A DNA stretch of 64,000 bases from Paraburkholderia phosphatilytica (GCF_003443895.1 NZ_QQOA01000013.1:119260-183259); one strand, 5' to 3'. Counted from the first letter of the stretch, positions 15,052-24,094 are shown. Notes: a model not told the origin generated them from the letters alone. Numbers and translations are program-made.

Positions 15052-16509
15052 ATGACGAAACAGACGTCTCGCGTGCACCCGTCCGGACTGGGCGGCACCT
15101 TGCCATCGGGCACGCGGCGCAGGATCCGCATCGCGACGCTCGCTGCGATGTTCTCGCTGTTCGCGCTGTATCTGGCGTGGCACGAGGCGCACGACATCCG
15201 CATCGATCGCGACGATGCGCCGTTTGCCACGTCGGCGCTCGCGGAGAATGCGACGGGCGGGAACGGCGACGGTAGCGGCGACAACCTGACCGTGCTGCCG
15301 CCCGCTGCGGCGGTGAGCAGCAGCGACCTCGTGAAGCGCGGCGAGTATCTCGCGCGCGCCGGCGATTGCGTGGCCTGCCACACCGCCGACAAGAGCCGGC
15401 CATTCGCGGGCGGCCTGCCGATCAACACGCCGTTCGGCACGATCTACACGCCGAACATCACGCCCGATCCCGACACCGGCATCGGCCAGTGGAGCGACAG
15501 CGACTTCATGCGCGCGATGCACGAGGGCGTCGGCAAGAGCGGCGAGCGTCTCTATCCGGCGTTTCCGTACACCGAGTACACGCGCGTGACGGACCAGGAT
15601 GTGCTCGCGATCCGCGCGTATCTGAACACGCTTGCGCCGATCCACTACACGCCGCCGCGCAACGAGCTGCGCTTTCCGTTCAACCTGCGCTGGCTGATGG
15701 GCATCTGGAATCTGTTCAACTTCACCGAAGGGCGCTTCGTGCCCGACCCGAAGCAGAGCGCGCAATGGAATCGCGGCGCGTACCTCGTGCAGGGTCTCGC
15801 GCACTGCGAGGAGTGCCATACGCCGCGCAACCTGCTGCAGGGGTTGAAGACGAGCGACCGCTTCTCCGGCGCGGTGCAGGCCGGCTGGCACGCGTTCAAC
15901 ATCACGCCGGACCGTAACAGCGGCATCGGCAGCTGGAGCCAGGACGACATCGAGCGTTATCTGTCGACGGGCGCGGTGGCGGGGCGCGCGAACGCGGCCG
16001 GGCCGATGGGGCAGGTCGTCGAGGACAGCACGCAGTACCTGACGGGCGAGGACCTGCAGTCGATCGCGATCTATCTGCGCTCGGTGCCGCCCGTTGCCGG
16101 CGGCGAGCAGCGTCCGCGCGACCAGTACGGCGCGCCCGCGGCCGACGTGACCACGCTGCGCGGCACCGAGGTGACCGGCGTCAACGGCGCGCAGCTGTTC
16201 TCCGGCAACTGCGCGAGCTGCCATAACTGGACCGGCGCGGGCGTCGGCGCGAGCGCGCCGGGCGCCTATCCCTCGCTGATTCACAACAGCGTGACCGGCG
16301 CGAACGACGCGAGCAATCTCACGATGGTGATCCTGCACGGCGTGGAGCGGAAAACGAAGGATGCCGACGTGATGATGCCGTCGTTCGCGGACGAACTCAC
16401 CGACGACCAGATCGCCGCGATCGCGAACTACGTGACGAAGCAGTTCGGCAATCCGGGCTCGACGGTGACGGTCGATGAGGTCGCGAAGCTGCGCGCGACG
16501 AAGCAGTGA
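15052..16509 (+). CDS. Tri-haem cytochrome c (beta) subunit of FAD sugar dehydrogenase
   Basis: 485 residues. An N-terminal membrane anchor (about 25-44) is followed by three CxxCH haem sites: CVACH at 106, CEECH at 252 and CASCH at 387. This is the alcohol/sugar dehydrogenase cytochrome family that takes electrons from the FAD/3Fe-4S subunit to quinone. The start is fixed by GGAGAGCCACC before the ATG; the frame stays open upstream inside the alpha gene but has no family content there. It completes the gamma-alpha-beta operon. Confidence 0.92.
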   Translation: MTKQTSRVHPSGLGGTLPSGTRRRIRIATLAAMFSLFALYLAWHEAHDIRIDRDDAPFATSALAENATGGNGDGSGDNLTVLPPAAAVSSSDLVKRGEYLARAGDCVACHTADKSRPFAGGLPINTPFGTIYTPNITPDPDTGIGQWSDSDFMRAMHEGVGKSGERLYPAFPYTEYTRVTDQDVLAIRAYLNTLAPIHYTPPRNELRFPFNLRWLMGIWNLFNFTEGRFVPDPKQSAQWNRGAYLVQGLAHCEECHTPRNLLQGLKTSDRFSGAVQAGWHAFNITPDRNSGIGSWSQDDIERYLSTGAVAGRANAAGPMGQVVEDSTQYLTGEDLQSIAIYLRSVPPVAGGEQRPRDQYGAPAADVTTLRGTEVTGVNGAQLFSGNCASCHNWTGAGVGASAPGAYPSLIHNSVTGANDASNLTMVILHGVERKTKDADVMMPSFADELTDDQIAAIANYVTKQFGNPGSTVTVDEVAKLRATKQ

Positions 16510-16695
16510 TCGCGCCGCGTTCGTGAAGCGCGTGACGCTCGTGCGTCGATCGCGATGCTGGCGCGTGAGCAAAGTGCGCGCCGTGCACGGCCGCGGTGCG
16601 CTCGGTGTTCGCGTGAGTGTTGTTTTGATCGCGAGTGCATGAAAAAACGTCGGTAGCGCACATACGGGTTTTCACCAACGCACTATGATGGAGGC

Positions 16696-17433
16696 ATGGA
16701 TCCTGTCTCCGTCCCGCTCGTCCAGCACTTTCCGGTGAACACGCAAGGTCGCGACTTCGTTGTCGGCGACCTGCATGGTTGCGTCGATGCGCTGCGCTAC
16801 CTGCTGCGCACCGTCTCGTTCGACGGTACGCGCGACCGGCTGTTCTCGGTCGGCGACCTGGTGGATCGCGGCACGCAGTCGGTCGAGGCCATCGGCCTGC
16901 TCGACAAGCCGTGGTTCCACGCGGTGCTCGGCAATCACGAAGACTCGCTGTGCGCGGTCGTCGAAGGGCGGCTCAAGCGGCACTGGTGGTACAGCATTGG
17001 CGGCGCGTGGTCGTCGGCGGTGCCGGAGCGGCAGCTGCAGTTGTACGCGCAGCGGCTGCAGCGCATCCCGCTCGTGATCGTGGTGGGCAGCGGCGGCTCG
17101 CGCTTCAACGTGCTGCATGCGGAGTTCTTCGGCGACGACCGCGAGCTGGATAGCGGCAAGTTCTCCGAGGAAGTGCTGCACCGTCTGCTGTGGGGCCGCG
17201 ATCTCGCCACCGGCGCCGCGGCGCCCGCGCGGCAAAGCGGTCTCTCCACCACCTACTGCGGCCATACGCCGATGCGCGAGATCCGGCACATCGGCGCGCA
17301 GGTCTTCATCGATACCGGAGCGTTCGCGCCGGGCGGCAAGCTCACACTGATCGAAGCGCTCACGGCGCGGCACTGGCAGGTGTCGGTCGAGATGGCGCGC
17401 GAGCAGGGCGCCGCGAGCATCGTGCTGCCTTGA
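16696..17433 (+). CDS. PP1-like metallophosphoesterase / serine-threonine protein phosphatase
   Basis: 245 residues of the calcineurin-like (PPP/bacteriophage lambda phosphatase-like) fold. The metal motifs are GDLHGC, GDLVDRG, GNHED and a C-terminal CGHTPM. It is cytoplasmic and could dephosphorylate proteins or act as a dinucleotide polyphosphatase; the sequence does not decide. A GGAGG lies only one base from the ATG, too close for normal initiation, and a TATGAT hexamer sits 6 nt before the start, so a nearly leaderless message is possible. Confidence 0.85.
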   Translation: MDPVSVPLVQHFPVNTQGRDFVVGDLHGCVDALRYLLRTVSFDGTRDRLFSVGDLVDRGTQSVEAIGLLDKPWFHAVLGNHEDSLCAVVEGRLKRHWWYSIGGAWSSAVPERQLQLYAQRLQRIPLVIVVGSGGSRFNVLHAEFFGDDRELDSGKFSEEVLHRLLWGRDLATGAAAPARQSGLSTTYCGHTPMREIRHIGAQVFIDTGAFAPGGKLTLIEALTARHWQVSVEMAREQGAASIVLP

Positions 17434-17484
17434 CGTTGCCTTGACGATGTAACGCGGCCGGCAGCATGCACTGCCGCCGCGTTT

Positions 17485-18186
17485 TCAACCCACCTGATTC
17501 AGCTCGAACACCACGTCGATGGTGCTGCCGTTCCAGTTGTATTCCAGATACGCCGCGTGACGGCAGTCGCGCAGCAGCGCCGTTCTGAATGCCGCCAGGC
17601 ATTCGCCGCCCCTGTCCCGCACCGACGGATACACGATGCCCGGCGCGCCCGCGCCGCGCACGTCGCGCCCGAGCGCCTGGCCGGCGCTGTAGTCGGTGGG
17701 CGAGAGCACGGTCGGGTCGAGCGACGCGTCGCCGCGCAGATCGACCACCTCGCCTTCGGCCTGCACCGTATAGAGCCGCATCTGCTGGCGCAGCGGTTTT
17801 TCGTTCGTGGCCGCGAGAAAAAGCCCGGTGTGATAGCGCGTTTCCGCGATCGCGGTGGCGCGCGAGCGCGCGCAGTAGAACACGCCGTAGGTGCCGTCCG
17901 AGAAGCGGCTGCCATTCACGTTCAGATGCGTGAAGGCCGCCATGATCGGCCCGTAGCCCGGACCGAAGCGGCGTTCCTCCGGCGGTACGAGATCGAGTTC
18001 GCCGATCTCGGTGCGCAGGCGGTCGTTGGTCAACGCCTCGAGCGCGTAAAGCGCCTCGAAGTCGTCGGGCGACGCGACGCGATCGAACAGGTTGACGGCC
18101 GGAAAGCGCGTGGGAATCACGCGAAACGCGGGCGACCAGTCGAGCGGCGTGGCCCGCCAGCAGTTCTGCCAGTTCGGTTCAGTCAC
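17485..18186 (-). CDS. RES-domain toxin of Xre-RES toxin-antitoxin pair
   Basis: 233 residues with the RES fold, whose studied members degrade NAD+ by phosphorolysis or hydrolysis. Visible family features are an early Arg (NCWRATP), the central GVFYCA, the Glu in AIAETRYHTG, and a late Ser-containing stretch (GIVYPSVRD). It starts with GTG, and GTGA overlaps the antitoxin stop by 4 bp, so toxin translation depends on the antitoxin gene. It is followed convergently by the phosphoesterase. Confidence 0.88.
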   Translation of the reverse strand: MTEPNWQNCWRATPLDWSPAFRVIPTRFPAVNLFDRVASPDDFEALYALEALTNDRLRTEIGELDLVPPEERRFGPGYGPIMAAFTHLNVNGSRFSDGTYGVFYCARSRATAIAETRYHTGLFLAATNEKPLRQQMRLYTVQAEGEVVDLRGDASLDPTVLSPTDYSAGQALGRDVRGAGAPGIVYPSVRDRGGECLAAFRTALLRDCRHAAYLEYNWNGSTIDVVFELNQVG

Positions 18187-18605
18187 GCCCAGCCGCCTCG
18201 CATTGCGTCGAGATACTGGCGCACCGCGACCAGGTCGCTGATATTGCCGGCCAGCATGCGGTCGAGCGCGCTGCGGCCGCCGAACGGCGGCGCGCTGTTG
18301 GGGCGCTTGACCCAGCCATCCGCGGCGGCGGGTTGCGGCAGCAGGATCTGCAGCGCCTTGTAGATGCCGAGCAGCAGCGACAGGCGTTCGAGCGTGTCGC
18401 GGCCCAGTCGCGCGCTCGCGGGCGTGCGCTTCCAGTTGAAGAAGGTGGAGCGGCCGGGCGAGCCTAGCAGCGTGATCTGCTCTTCAGTGGTGAGATCCCA
18501 GTCTGTTGCGATCCGGAAGAACGCACGCAGGCCGGCCGCCGACATGTCGGCGGCGGTGGGCGCTTTCGATCGCGGTGCCGGGACCGCCTGGGCAGCGTTC
18601 GCCAT
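18183..18605 (-). CDS. Xre/MbcA/ParS-type antitoxin of RES toxin
   Basis: 140 residues. The N-terminal helical DNA-binding region (about 30-75, with EEQITLLGSPGRSTFFNWKR) and the C-terminal DUF2384 toxin-binding region ending in LDRMLAGNISDLVAVRQYLD are typical of antitoxins that neutralise RES toxins and repress their own promoter. ATG 18605 was chosen because CGAGG lies 9 nt before it; the in-frame ATG at 18614 has that GAGG directly adjacent. A promoter with a palindromic operator lies just upstream. Confidence 0.88.
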   Translation of the reverse strand: MANAAQAVPAPRSKAPTAADMSAAGLRAFFRIATDWDLTTEEQITLLGSPGRSTFFNWKRTPASARLGRDTLERLSLLLGIYKALQILLPQPAAADGWVKRPNSAPPFGGRSALDRMLAGNISDLVAVRQYLDAMRGGWA

Positions 18606-18643
18606 GATGGGCATCCTCGAGTCTTGAATTGAACTTGAATCAC

Positions 18644-18671
18644 ATATTAGTCCATTAATGGATTAAAGCAA
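18644..18671 (-). promoter_or_regulatory. xre-res promoter with palindromic operator in the spacer
   Basis: On the minus strand TTGCTT (18671-18666) and TAATAT (18649-18644) are spaced by 16 bp. The spacer holds the perfect 12-bp palindrome TCCATTAATGGA, extended with one mismatch to 18 bp. The predicted start of transcription is about 30 nt before the antitoxin ATG. The layout fits autorepression by the antitoxin. Confidence 0.65.
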
Positions 18672-18874
18672 GTTCATCAATCTGTTTGTCTGATGATTCC
18701 CTTTCACATTGCAAGGGTTTCACTGGACAAAACTTTTGCCGGAAGCCGCCGATATTGCAGGCAGGAACCGCTTTGCCGCCGGTCAGCCCGCCAGCGGACA
18801 CCCGCCGCGCCGGTTCCGCGCCGCCACCCGTGGCGATGCGGTGCGATCTCAATTTGCCTCCCAGAGGGCTCAGG

Positions 18875-20512
18875 ATGCCTAAACTCAGTTTTACGCAGAA
18901 GCTGTGGCTGCCGCTCATCATCAGTCTCGTTGCACTGTTCGCCGTGTCGGTGTCGGCTGCGTGGCAGTCGCGCGAGACGCGCATCGAAGAACGCAAGCAC
19001 GACCTCACGAACGTCGCGCAGGTCGGGCTCAGCATCGTGAAGGAGTACGCAGCGCTCGCGCAAAGCGGCGCGCTCCCTGAAGCGGACGCCCGCAAGCAGG
19101 CGCTGGCGCGGCTGCGCGCGGTCCGCTACGGCGAAGACGGCTACTTCCTCGTGATCAATTCGAAGCCGCAGATGGTGATGCACCCCATCAAGCCGGCGCT
19201 CGAAGGCAAGGACCTGGCAGGCAGCGCGGATGCCGACGGCCGTCACCACTACGTGACCTTCGCATCGGTGGCGCAGGCGCCGGAAGGCGGCTTCGTCGAC
19301 TACGTGTTCCCGCATCCGGGCGCGACTTCGGCCCAGGCGGTCGGCAAGATCGGCTACGTGGTGCGCTACGCGCCGTGGGACTGGATCATCGCAACGGGCG
19401 CCTATGTCGACGACATCGACGCCGCCTTCATGCAATCGGTGTGGGTGCTGGGCGCGATCTTCCTGGGCGTGGCGGCGCTGCTCATCATGCTGGTCACGCT
19501 GACGAACCGCAGCATCCAGCACACGATCGGCGGCGATCCGGCGTATGCCGCGGGTGTCGCGGAGGCGATCGCTTCCGGCGATCTGACGGTCGCGATCCGC
19601 ACGCGTAACGACGACACATCGAGCCTGCTGCACGTAATGCAGCGGATGCGCGAGGCGCTGACCGGCACGATCCGCCAGATCAAGCACGCGTCGGACAACG
19701 TGGCGTGCGGCGCGAACGAGATCGCGAACGGCAACGCGGACCTGTCGTCGCGCACGGAGAACCAGGCGGCGTCGCTGCAGGAAACGGCGTCGAGCATGGA
19801 GCAGATGACGGCGATGGTGCGCCAGACCGCGGACCACGCGCGCACCGCGAGCGAACTCGCGGCCGGCGCCGCGGACATCGCGAATCGCGGCGGCGCGATG
19901 ATCACCGATGCAGTGGCGGCGATGAAGGACATCTCGACCGAGTCGGGCCGCATGGTCGAGATCATCGCGACGATCGAAGGCATCGCGTTCCAGACCAATA
20001 TCCTGGCGCTGAACGCGGCGGTCGAAGCGGCACGCGCGGGCGAGCAGGGCCGTGGCTTCGCGGTGGTCGCGGGCGAAGTGCGCAGCCTCGCGCAACGCAG
20101 CGCGACGGCGGCGAAGGAAATTCGCGAGCTGATCAGCCACGCGGTGGATCGCGTCGGCAGCGGCGCGTCGATCGTCGAGAAGACTGGTTCGACCATCGAT
20201 CAGGCTCGCGATGCGATCGTTCGCGTGACCGGCGTCGTGCAGGAGATCGCGGCCGCGGCGGCGGAGCAGAGCTCGGGCATCGACCAGGTGAACCTCGCGG
20301 TCACGCAGATGGACGGCATGACGCAGCAGAACGCGGCGCTCGTCGAACAGGCGGCGGCCGCGGCGCAGTCGCTGAAAGAGCAGGCGCTGAATCTGCAGCG
20401 CGCGGCCGCGGCGTTCCAGGTCGACGACGATGCCGCGGCTAGTGCCGCCGGGTCGTCTGCTTCGGCGGCGCGCTCAAGGACGCCTGGCCAGCGGCGACCC
20501 GCGTTCGCGTAA
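18875..20512 (+). CDS. Methyl-accepting chemotaxis protein with periplasmic Cache domain
   Basis: 545 residues. TM1 is at about 10-30. A periplasmic single-Cache domain (about 35-185, with [17 protein letters not shown] and the GFVDYVF stretch) is followed by TM2 (about 190-210), HAMP, and a cytoplasmic signalling rod with the conserved hairpin tip [20 protein letters not shown]. It should control CheA activity and flagellar rotation; the ligand is unknown, and small organic acids are common for this Cache type. ATG 18875 has AGAGGG 8 nt upstream, whereas the frame before it has no family content. The 3' end overlaps the convergent LysR gene by 74 bp. Confidence 0.93.
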   Translation: MPKLSFTQKLWLPLIISLVALFAVSVSAAWQSRETRIEERKHDLTNVAQVGLSIVKEYAALAQSGALPEADARKQALARLRAVRYGEDGYFLVINSKPQMVMHPIKPALEGKDLAGSADADGRHHYVTFASVAQAPEGGFVDYVFPHPGATSAQAVGKIGYVVRYAPWDWIIATGAYVDDIDAAFMQSVWVLGAIFLGVAALLIMLVTLTNRSIQHTIGGDPAYAAGVAEAIASGDLTVAIRTRNDDTSSLLHVMQRMREALTGTIRQIKHASDNVACGANEIANGNADLSSRTENQAASLQETASSMEQMTAMVRQTADHARTASELAAGAADIANRGGAMITDAVAAMKDISTESGRMVEIIATIEGIAFQTNILALNAAVEAARAGEQGRGFAVVAGEVRSLAQRSATAAKEIRELISHAVDRVGSGASIVEKTGSTIDQARDAIVRVTGVVQEIAAAAAEQSSGIDQVNLAVTQMDGMTQQNAALVEQAAAAAQSLKEQALNLQRAAAAFQVDDDAAASAAGSSASAARSRTPGQRRPAFA

Positions 20513-21449
20513 GCCGTGCCCGTTTGACAGCGGGCGCCGCGATCTCGCCGTGCAGCCATGCGCGGAGCGCGTCGATCGCGGCGAGCTTCGCGCTGTCGGC
20601 GCGCCACACCAGGTAGTGCGCGTGCACGTCGACGATGCTGCGTTTCCACAGCCGCACGAGCCTGCCGTCCGCAAGCTCGGCTTCGATCAGCGAGCGGCGC
20701 GCGAGCGCGATGCCCGCGCCCTTGACGGCCGCTTCGAGCAGGCGGTTCGCTTCATCGAACGACGGCGCATCGGGCGGCACGCTCAGGTCGAGCCCCGCCG
20801 CCTGAAACCACGGTTCCCACGGCTGCGTCGTATGCACGAGCAGCTTGCAGCCCGCGAGATCGGCGAAACGGCGCGGCAGTTTGCCGCCACGAAACGCGGG
20901 ACTCGCGACCGGGAACACTTCTTCGTCCATCAGCTTGTCGCTGCTGAGACCCGGCCATGTGCCGGGACCGTAGCGCAACGCGACATCGATGCGGTCGCGA
21001 CCATCGAGCCTTGCGAGATGCGTCGAAGGCTTGATGTCGAGCGCAATCTCCGGATGCCGCGCATGAAAGCGCGGCAGGCGCGGCGCGAGCCAGCGTGTTG
21101 CAACCGACGGCAGCACGCTGACCATGAGCCTCGTTTCGCGCGCCGCGTGTGACGTGGCGTTCGCGTGTTTGCGCCGGCTCGCGGACGTCGCGCCGAATGC
21201 GCGTTCCAGCACGCTCAAACCCTGACGGATCTGCAACGCGAGCGCGTGCGCCTGCGCGGTCGGTTCCGCGCCGGTGCGTTCGCGCGCAAACAGTTCGATG
21301 CCGAGTTGCGCTTCCAGCGCGCGAACGTGCTGGCTGACGGCACCTTGCGTGAGCGCGAGTTCGTCGGCGGCGCGCGTGAAGCTGCGCAGGCGGACCGCGG
21401 CTTCGAAAGCGCGCAGCGTCTGAAGCGGTGGGATGCGGGCGAGGGTCAT
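20439..21449 (-). CDS. LysR family transcriptional regulator (GcvA-like)
   Basis: 336 residues. The N-terminal winged helix-turn-helix ([20 protein letters not shown], then [18 protein letters not shown]) is of the GcvA/AmpR-like LysR branch, followed by a substrate-binding domain. It is divergent from the glutathione transferase gene across 78 bp, where a perfect palindrome with a T-N11-A LysR box begins 4 bp before its ATG, so self-control and control of the transferase are likely. Its last 74 bp are antisense to the chemoreceptor gene. Confidence 0.9.
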   Translation of the reverse strand: MTLARIPPLQTLRAFEAAVRLRSFTRAADELALTQGAVSQHVRALEAQLGIELFARERTGAEPTAQAHALALQIRQGLSVLERAFGATSASRRKHANATSHAARETRLMVSVLPSVATRWLAPRLPRFHARHPEIALDIKPSTHLARLDGRDRIDVALRYGPGTWPGLSSDKLMDEEVFPVASPAFRGGKLPRRFADLAGCKLLVHTTQPWEPWFQAAGLDLSVPPDAPSFDEANRLLEAAVKGAGIALARRSLIEAELADGRLVRLWKRSIVDVHAHYLVWRADSAKLAAIDALRAWLHGEIAAPAVKRARLTRTRVAAGQASLSAPPKQTTRRH

Positions 21450-21452
21450 CGG

Positions 21453-21471
21453 GCATTAGTAGCACTAATGC
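21453..21471. promoter_or_regulatory. Palindromic LysR-type operator between lysR and gst
   Basis: GCATTAGTAGCACTAATGC is a perfect inverted repeat with 8-bp arms and a 3-bp spacer, and contains the LysR T-N11-A pattern. It ends 56 bp before the transferase ATG and begins 4 bp upstream of the lysR ATG, so bound regulator would cover the lysR leader. Confidence 0.65.
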
Positions 21472-21527
21472 CTGAACCGCACAATCTATCGTTTGAGCCG
21501 CGCGCCGAGGGTCCCTACACTCGCCGC

Positions 21528-22181
21528 ATGAATACCTGTCGACTCTACTACTCCCCTGGCTCGTGCTCGCTCGCCGCGCACGTCGTGCTCGAAGAGACCG
21601 GCGCGCCATACGTGCTCGATGCCGTTCCCGTTGCCGAAGGCGCGACGCAGTCGCCGCGCTATCTCGCGATCAACCCGAAGGGCCGTGTGCCCGCGCTGGA
21701 GCTGCCGGGCGAGCCGCGCGTGCTGACCGAACTGCCTGCGATCGTCACGCTGATCGCGCGGCGGCATCGCGCGGTGCTCGATATGCTGCCCGCCGATCCG
21801 CTCGACGAGGCCCGCTGCAACGAATGGTTCGCGTGGCTCACAGGCTGGGTGCACGGCGTGGGCTTCGGCGGCTTGTGGCGGCCGGCGCGCTTCATTGCGG
21901 CCCCGGCGTTGCACGCGGCGGTGTCGGCGCATGCGCGCGGCACGATCGAAGCGTCGTACGCGACGATCGAACAGCGCCTGGCCGATGGCCGCGAGTATGC
22001 GGTGCCGTGCGGCTACACCGTCGTCGATCCGTTTCTGCTCGTGCTGTACCGCTGGGGCGTGCGTATCGGTCTGCCGATGCGCGACACGTGCCCAGCGTGG
22101 TCCGCGTTGACGTCGCGACTGCTCGAACGGCCCGCGGTGCAACGGGTGCTGCGCGACGAAGGGATCGAGTTCGCGGTGTAA
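21528..22181 (+). CDS. Glutathione S-transferase family protein
   Basis: 217 residues. The N-terminal thioredoxin-fold domain opens CRLYYSPGSCSLAAHVVLEE, the bacterial beta-class GST pattern, with a NPKGRVPAL proline loop and the LTELPAI glutathione-contact stretch. The C-terminal domain is all-helical. It probably conjugates or reduces electrophiles with glutathione; the substrate is unknown. The ATG was chosen to match the family N-terminus; the longer open frame runs into the opposing lysR gene. Confidence 0.9.
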   Translation: MNTCRLYYSPGSCSLAAHVVLEETGAPYVLDAVPVAEGATQSPRYLAINPKGRVPALELPGEPRVLTELPAIVTLIARRHRAVLDMLPADPLDEARCNEWFAWLTGWVHGVGFGGLWRPARFIAAPALHAAVSAHARGTIEASYATIEQRLADGREYAVPCGYTVVDPFLLVLYRWGVRIGLPMRDTCPAWSALTSRLLERPAVQRVLRDEGIEFAV

Positions 22182-22190
22182 GCGCGAGCA

Positions 22191-22775
22191 TCACCGTCCG
22201 CCGCGCGCCATGCTGGACAGCACGCCGTCACGCCGGATCAGCCCGTGAAAAAGCGCGGCCGCGAGATGCAGCAGCACCGTTGCGAACAGCAGCAGGCCGA
22301 ATACCGTGTGCAAGGTGCGCAACGTCGCGTAGAGCTCGACGTTGCGCGGCACGATCGGCGGCAGATGAAGCGGCCCGTATAGCGTGACGGGGAAGCCGCC
22401 CGCGGACAGCATCGACCAGCCGATCAGCGGCATCGCGAGCATCAGGCCATAGAGCGCGAGATGCGACGCATACGCGCCCGCTCGCTGCCACGCAGGCAGA
22501 TCGCGCGGCAGAGGGGGACTGCCGCGCGTCAGCCGCACGCCGATCCGCACGATCACGAGAATCAGCAGCGCGATGCCGAGCGGCCGGTGAATCGCGATCA
22601 GCGTCTGATGCAGATGCGAGACGGTCGCGACCATGCCGACGCCCACGAACAGCATCGTGAGGATCAGCACGGCCATGGTCCAGTGCAGGAGCCGCTGCAG
22701 CGGCGTGAAGTGCGTATGCGGCGCGGGCGCTGCATCGCGCTTGCGCTGCGGATTCGTGGCGTGAATCGTGCTCAT
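22191..22775 (-). CDS. Cytochrome b561 family membrane protein
   Basis: 194 residues with four transmembrane helices and the haem-ligand histidines of the bacterial b561 family (FTPLQRLLHW, IAIHRPLG, the HLALYG region and TLHTVFGLLL). It accepts electrons from quinol and passes them to periplasmic partners. Its ATG overlaps the stop of the peroxidase gene by 4 bp, so the two form one unit and the b561 is a plausible electron donor to that peroxidase. An upstream extension of the frame lies within the peroxidase gene and has no b561 content. Confidence 0.9.
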   Translation of the reverse strand: MSTIHATNPQRKRDAAPAPHTHFTPLQRLLHWTMAVLILTMLFVGVGMVATVSHLHQTLIAIHRPLGIALLILVIVRIGVRLTRGSPPLPRDLPAWQRAGAYASHLALYGLMLAMPLIGWSMLSAGGFPVTLYGPLHLPPIVPRNVELYATLRTLHTVFGLLLFATVLLHLAAALFHGLIRRDGVLSSMARGGR

Positions 22776-23860
22776 GGGTGGTTCCCGGTGGATGAGTGAA
22801 CCGTTGCGACACCGTGCGCGGCCTCTTCGCGCTCGCGTCGATTGTACGAGACCGAGTACGCGGCCGACCGCGCGGCGAGCAGCGGATCGTCGGAGGGTGC
22901 GATGCCGTCGGGCAGGATGGTCGGATCGAAGTTGACGTCGCGGCACACGCCTTCGGCCTGCGGCGTTGCGCGCTGGATCACGAGCGTGCCCGCATCGATC
23001 TGCTGGCGGCCGGATGGCCACGCGATGGTGGCATCGTTGGTGACGTCGCCGGGCGCGGCGACCGTCAGGATCAGATGCCAGCGCACGTCGCCCTGTTGCA
23101 GCCTGTGGTCGAGCTCGTTCTGCAGGAAGTCCGGATCGCGCGTTGCCTGCGGGTCGACCGATGCATAGGGCAGCTCGGGCACCACGGACCAGCGGACCGC
23201 ATGCGTGTCGCCGGCGGCGTTCGTGAAGCGGAACGCGTTGATGCTGTAGTACGCCTCGTTCGCGAGACTCGACGACGGCTGATGCGAAGCGAGCCAGTCG
23301 CGCAGCGGCTTCGTTTCCGGATGGCTCGCGAAGAACGCTTTCAGCTTCGCCGGGTTCGGCTTGCCGGTTGCTGGGTCGGGCGCCGCGGCCTGCAGCTGCG
23401 CGTAGAACTGCTCAGGCGTATGCACCGCGAAAACCGGCGTCGAGTTCATGCCGGTGCGCCATTGCTGGCCGTTCGCGAGCGAGAACAGCAGCGCCATGCT
23501 GCGGATCGGGATGCTCGCGTCGGGCGCGGACGGGTTAGAGCCCGGAATCGCGAAACGCCCGACCACCGGCGTGCGTCCCACTGCGAATACTTCGGCCTTC
23601 GAAATAGCGGCGCCGTTGCCGTTGCTGTCGAAGTAGCCGCTGACGCATAGCCCCTTCGCGTGATTGCGACGAAAGCCCGGATGCACGCCGCCGTTCGCTT
23701 CGAACTGGTTGACGATGCGCGGCGCGGTGAGCCGCTTCGGCGTGAGCCAGCCGGCGGTCCACGCGAAGCCGGCCGCGAGCGCGGCGACGGCGGCACCGAT
23801 GGCCGCGAGCCTGCACGGCATGCAGGCGGGCGGGGGAGGAGAATGCGATGGTCGGTGCAC
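22772..23860 (-). CDS. Exported catalase-related peroxidase (SrpA-type)
   Basis: 362 residues. An N-terminal signal or anchor (about 14-40) is followed by a minimal catalase fold without the usual C-terminal domains. Catalase landmarks include GVHPGFRRNHAKGLCVSGYF near the distal site and the substrate-channel segment SINAFRFTNAAGDTHAVRW. Small catalase-fold proteins of this sort act as periplasmic haem peroxidases using an organic or protein electron donor. It starts with GTG, with GAGG 6 nt before it. Coupled to cytochrome b561 and divergent from the ECF/anti-sigma genes, it is a likely target of that sigma factor. Confidence 0.9.
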   Translation of the reverse strand: MHRPSHSPPPPACMPCRLAAIGAAVAALAAGFAWTAGWLTPKRLTAPRIVNQFEANGGVHPGFRRNHAKGLCVSGYFDSNGNGAAISKAEVFAVGRTPVVGRFAIPGSNPSAPDASIPIRSMALLFSLANGQQWRTGMNSTPVFAVHTPEQFYAQLQAAAPDPATGKPNPAKLKAFFASHPETKPLRDWLASHQPSSSLANEAYYSINAFRFTNAAGDTHAVRWSVVPELPYASVDPQATRDPDFLQNELDHRLQQGDVRWHLILTVAAPGDVTNDATIAWPSGRQQIDAGTLVIQRATPQAEGVCRDVNFDPTILPDGIAPSDDPLLAARSAAYSVSYNRREREEAAHGVATVHSSTGNHP

Positions 23861-23897
23861 GATAGCCTCGATCGGTCGGATGGTCGATGCTTTCGCG

Positions 23898-23922
23898 AAC
23901 GCGCATTGTGCGAATCTATTCC
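23898..23922 (-). promoter_or_regulatory. Putative ECF-type promoter of the peroxidase-b561 operon
   Basis: On the minus strand GGAATA is followed by CGTT, with 16 nt between GGAAT and CGTT, about 38 nt before the GTG start. GGAAt/CGTT is the general pattern of several ECF promoters. A similar GGAATA/CGTT pair faces the other way upstream of the first anti-sigma gene. Confidence 0.45.
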
Positions 23923-24071
23923 CGCGTGTGCCGCAAAGAATATTCTTGCGATATCAGGCTGCTTTCACGGCGCGCTGCCACGGCCGGCGGGCGTGGCGTG
24001 CGCGTTTGCGCTACGATCGCTAGCGCTGTGAGACCGATTTCTCGTTGACCCGCGAAACCGCGCGACGTGCT

Positions 24072-24094
24072 GGAATAAAACCGCGCCGGGCGTT
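24072..24094 (+). promoter_or_regulatory. Putative ECF-type promoter of the anti-sigma / ECF operon
   Basis: GGAATA at 24072 and CGTT at 24091, 14 nt between GGAAT and CGTT, lie about 48 nt before the first anti-sigma ATG. The resemblance to the oppositely oriented element of the peroxidase gene suggests autoregulation by the encoded ECF factor. The spacer is 2 nt shorter than in the other copy, which weakens the case. Confidence 0.4.

Noticed and set aside
13289..15403. A 704-codon minus-strand frame across the sugar dehydrogenase genes
   Set aside because: Shadow of the alpha and beta subunit genes; no family content.
16650..16695. Sigma-70 promoter directly ahead of the phosphoesterase
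   Set aside because: TATGAT is present but no -35 at proper spacing, and it would place the transcription start at the ATG; left as a remark only.
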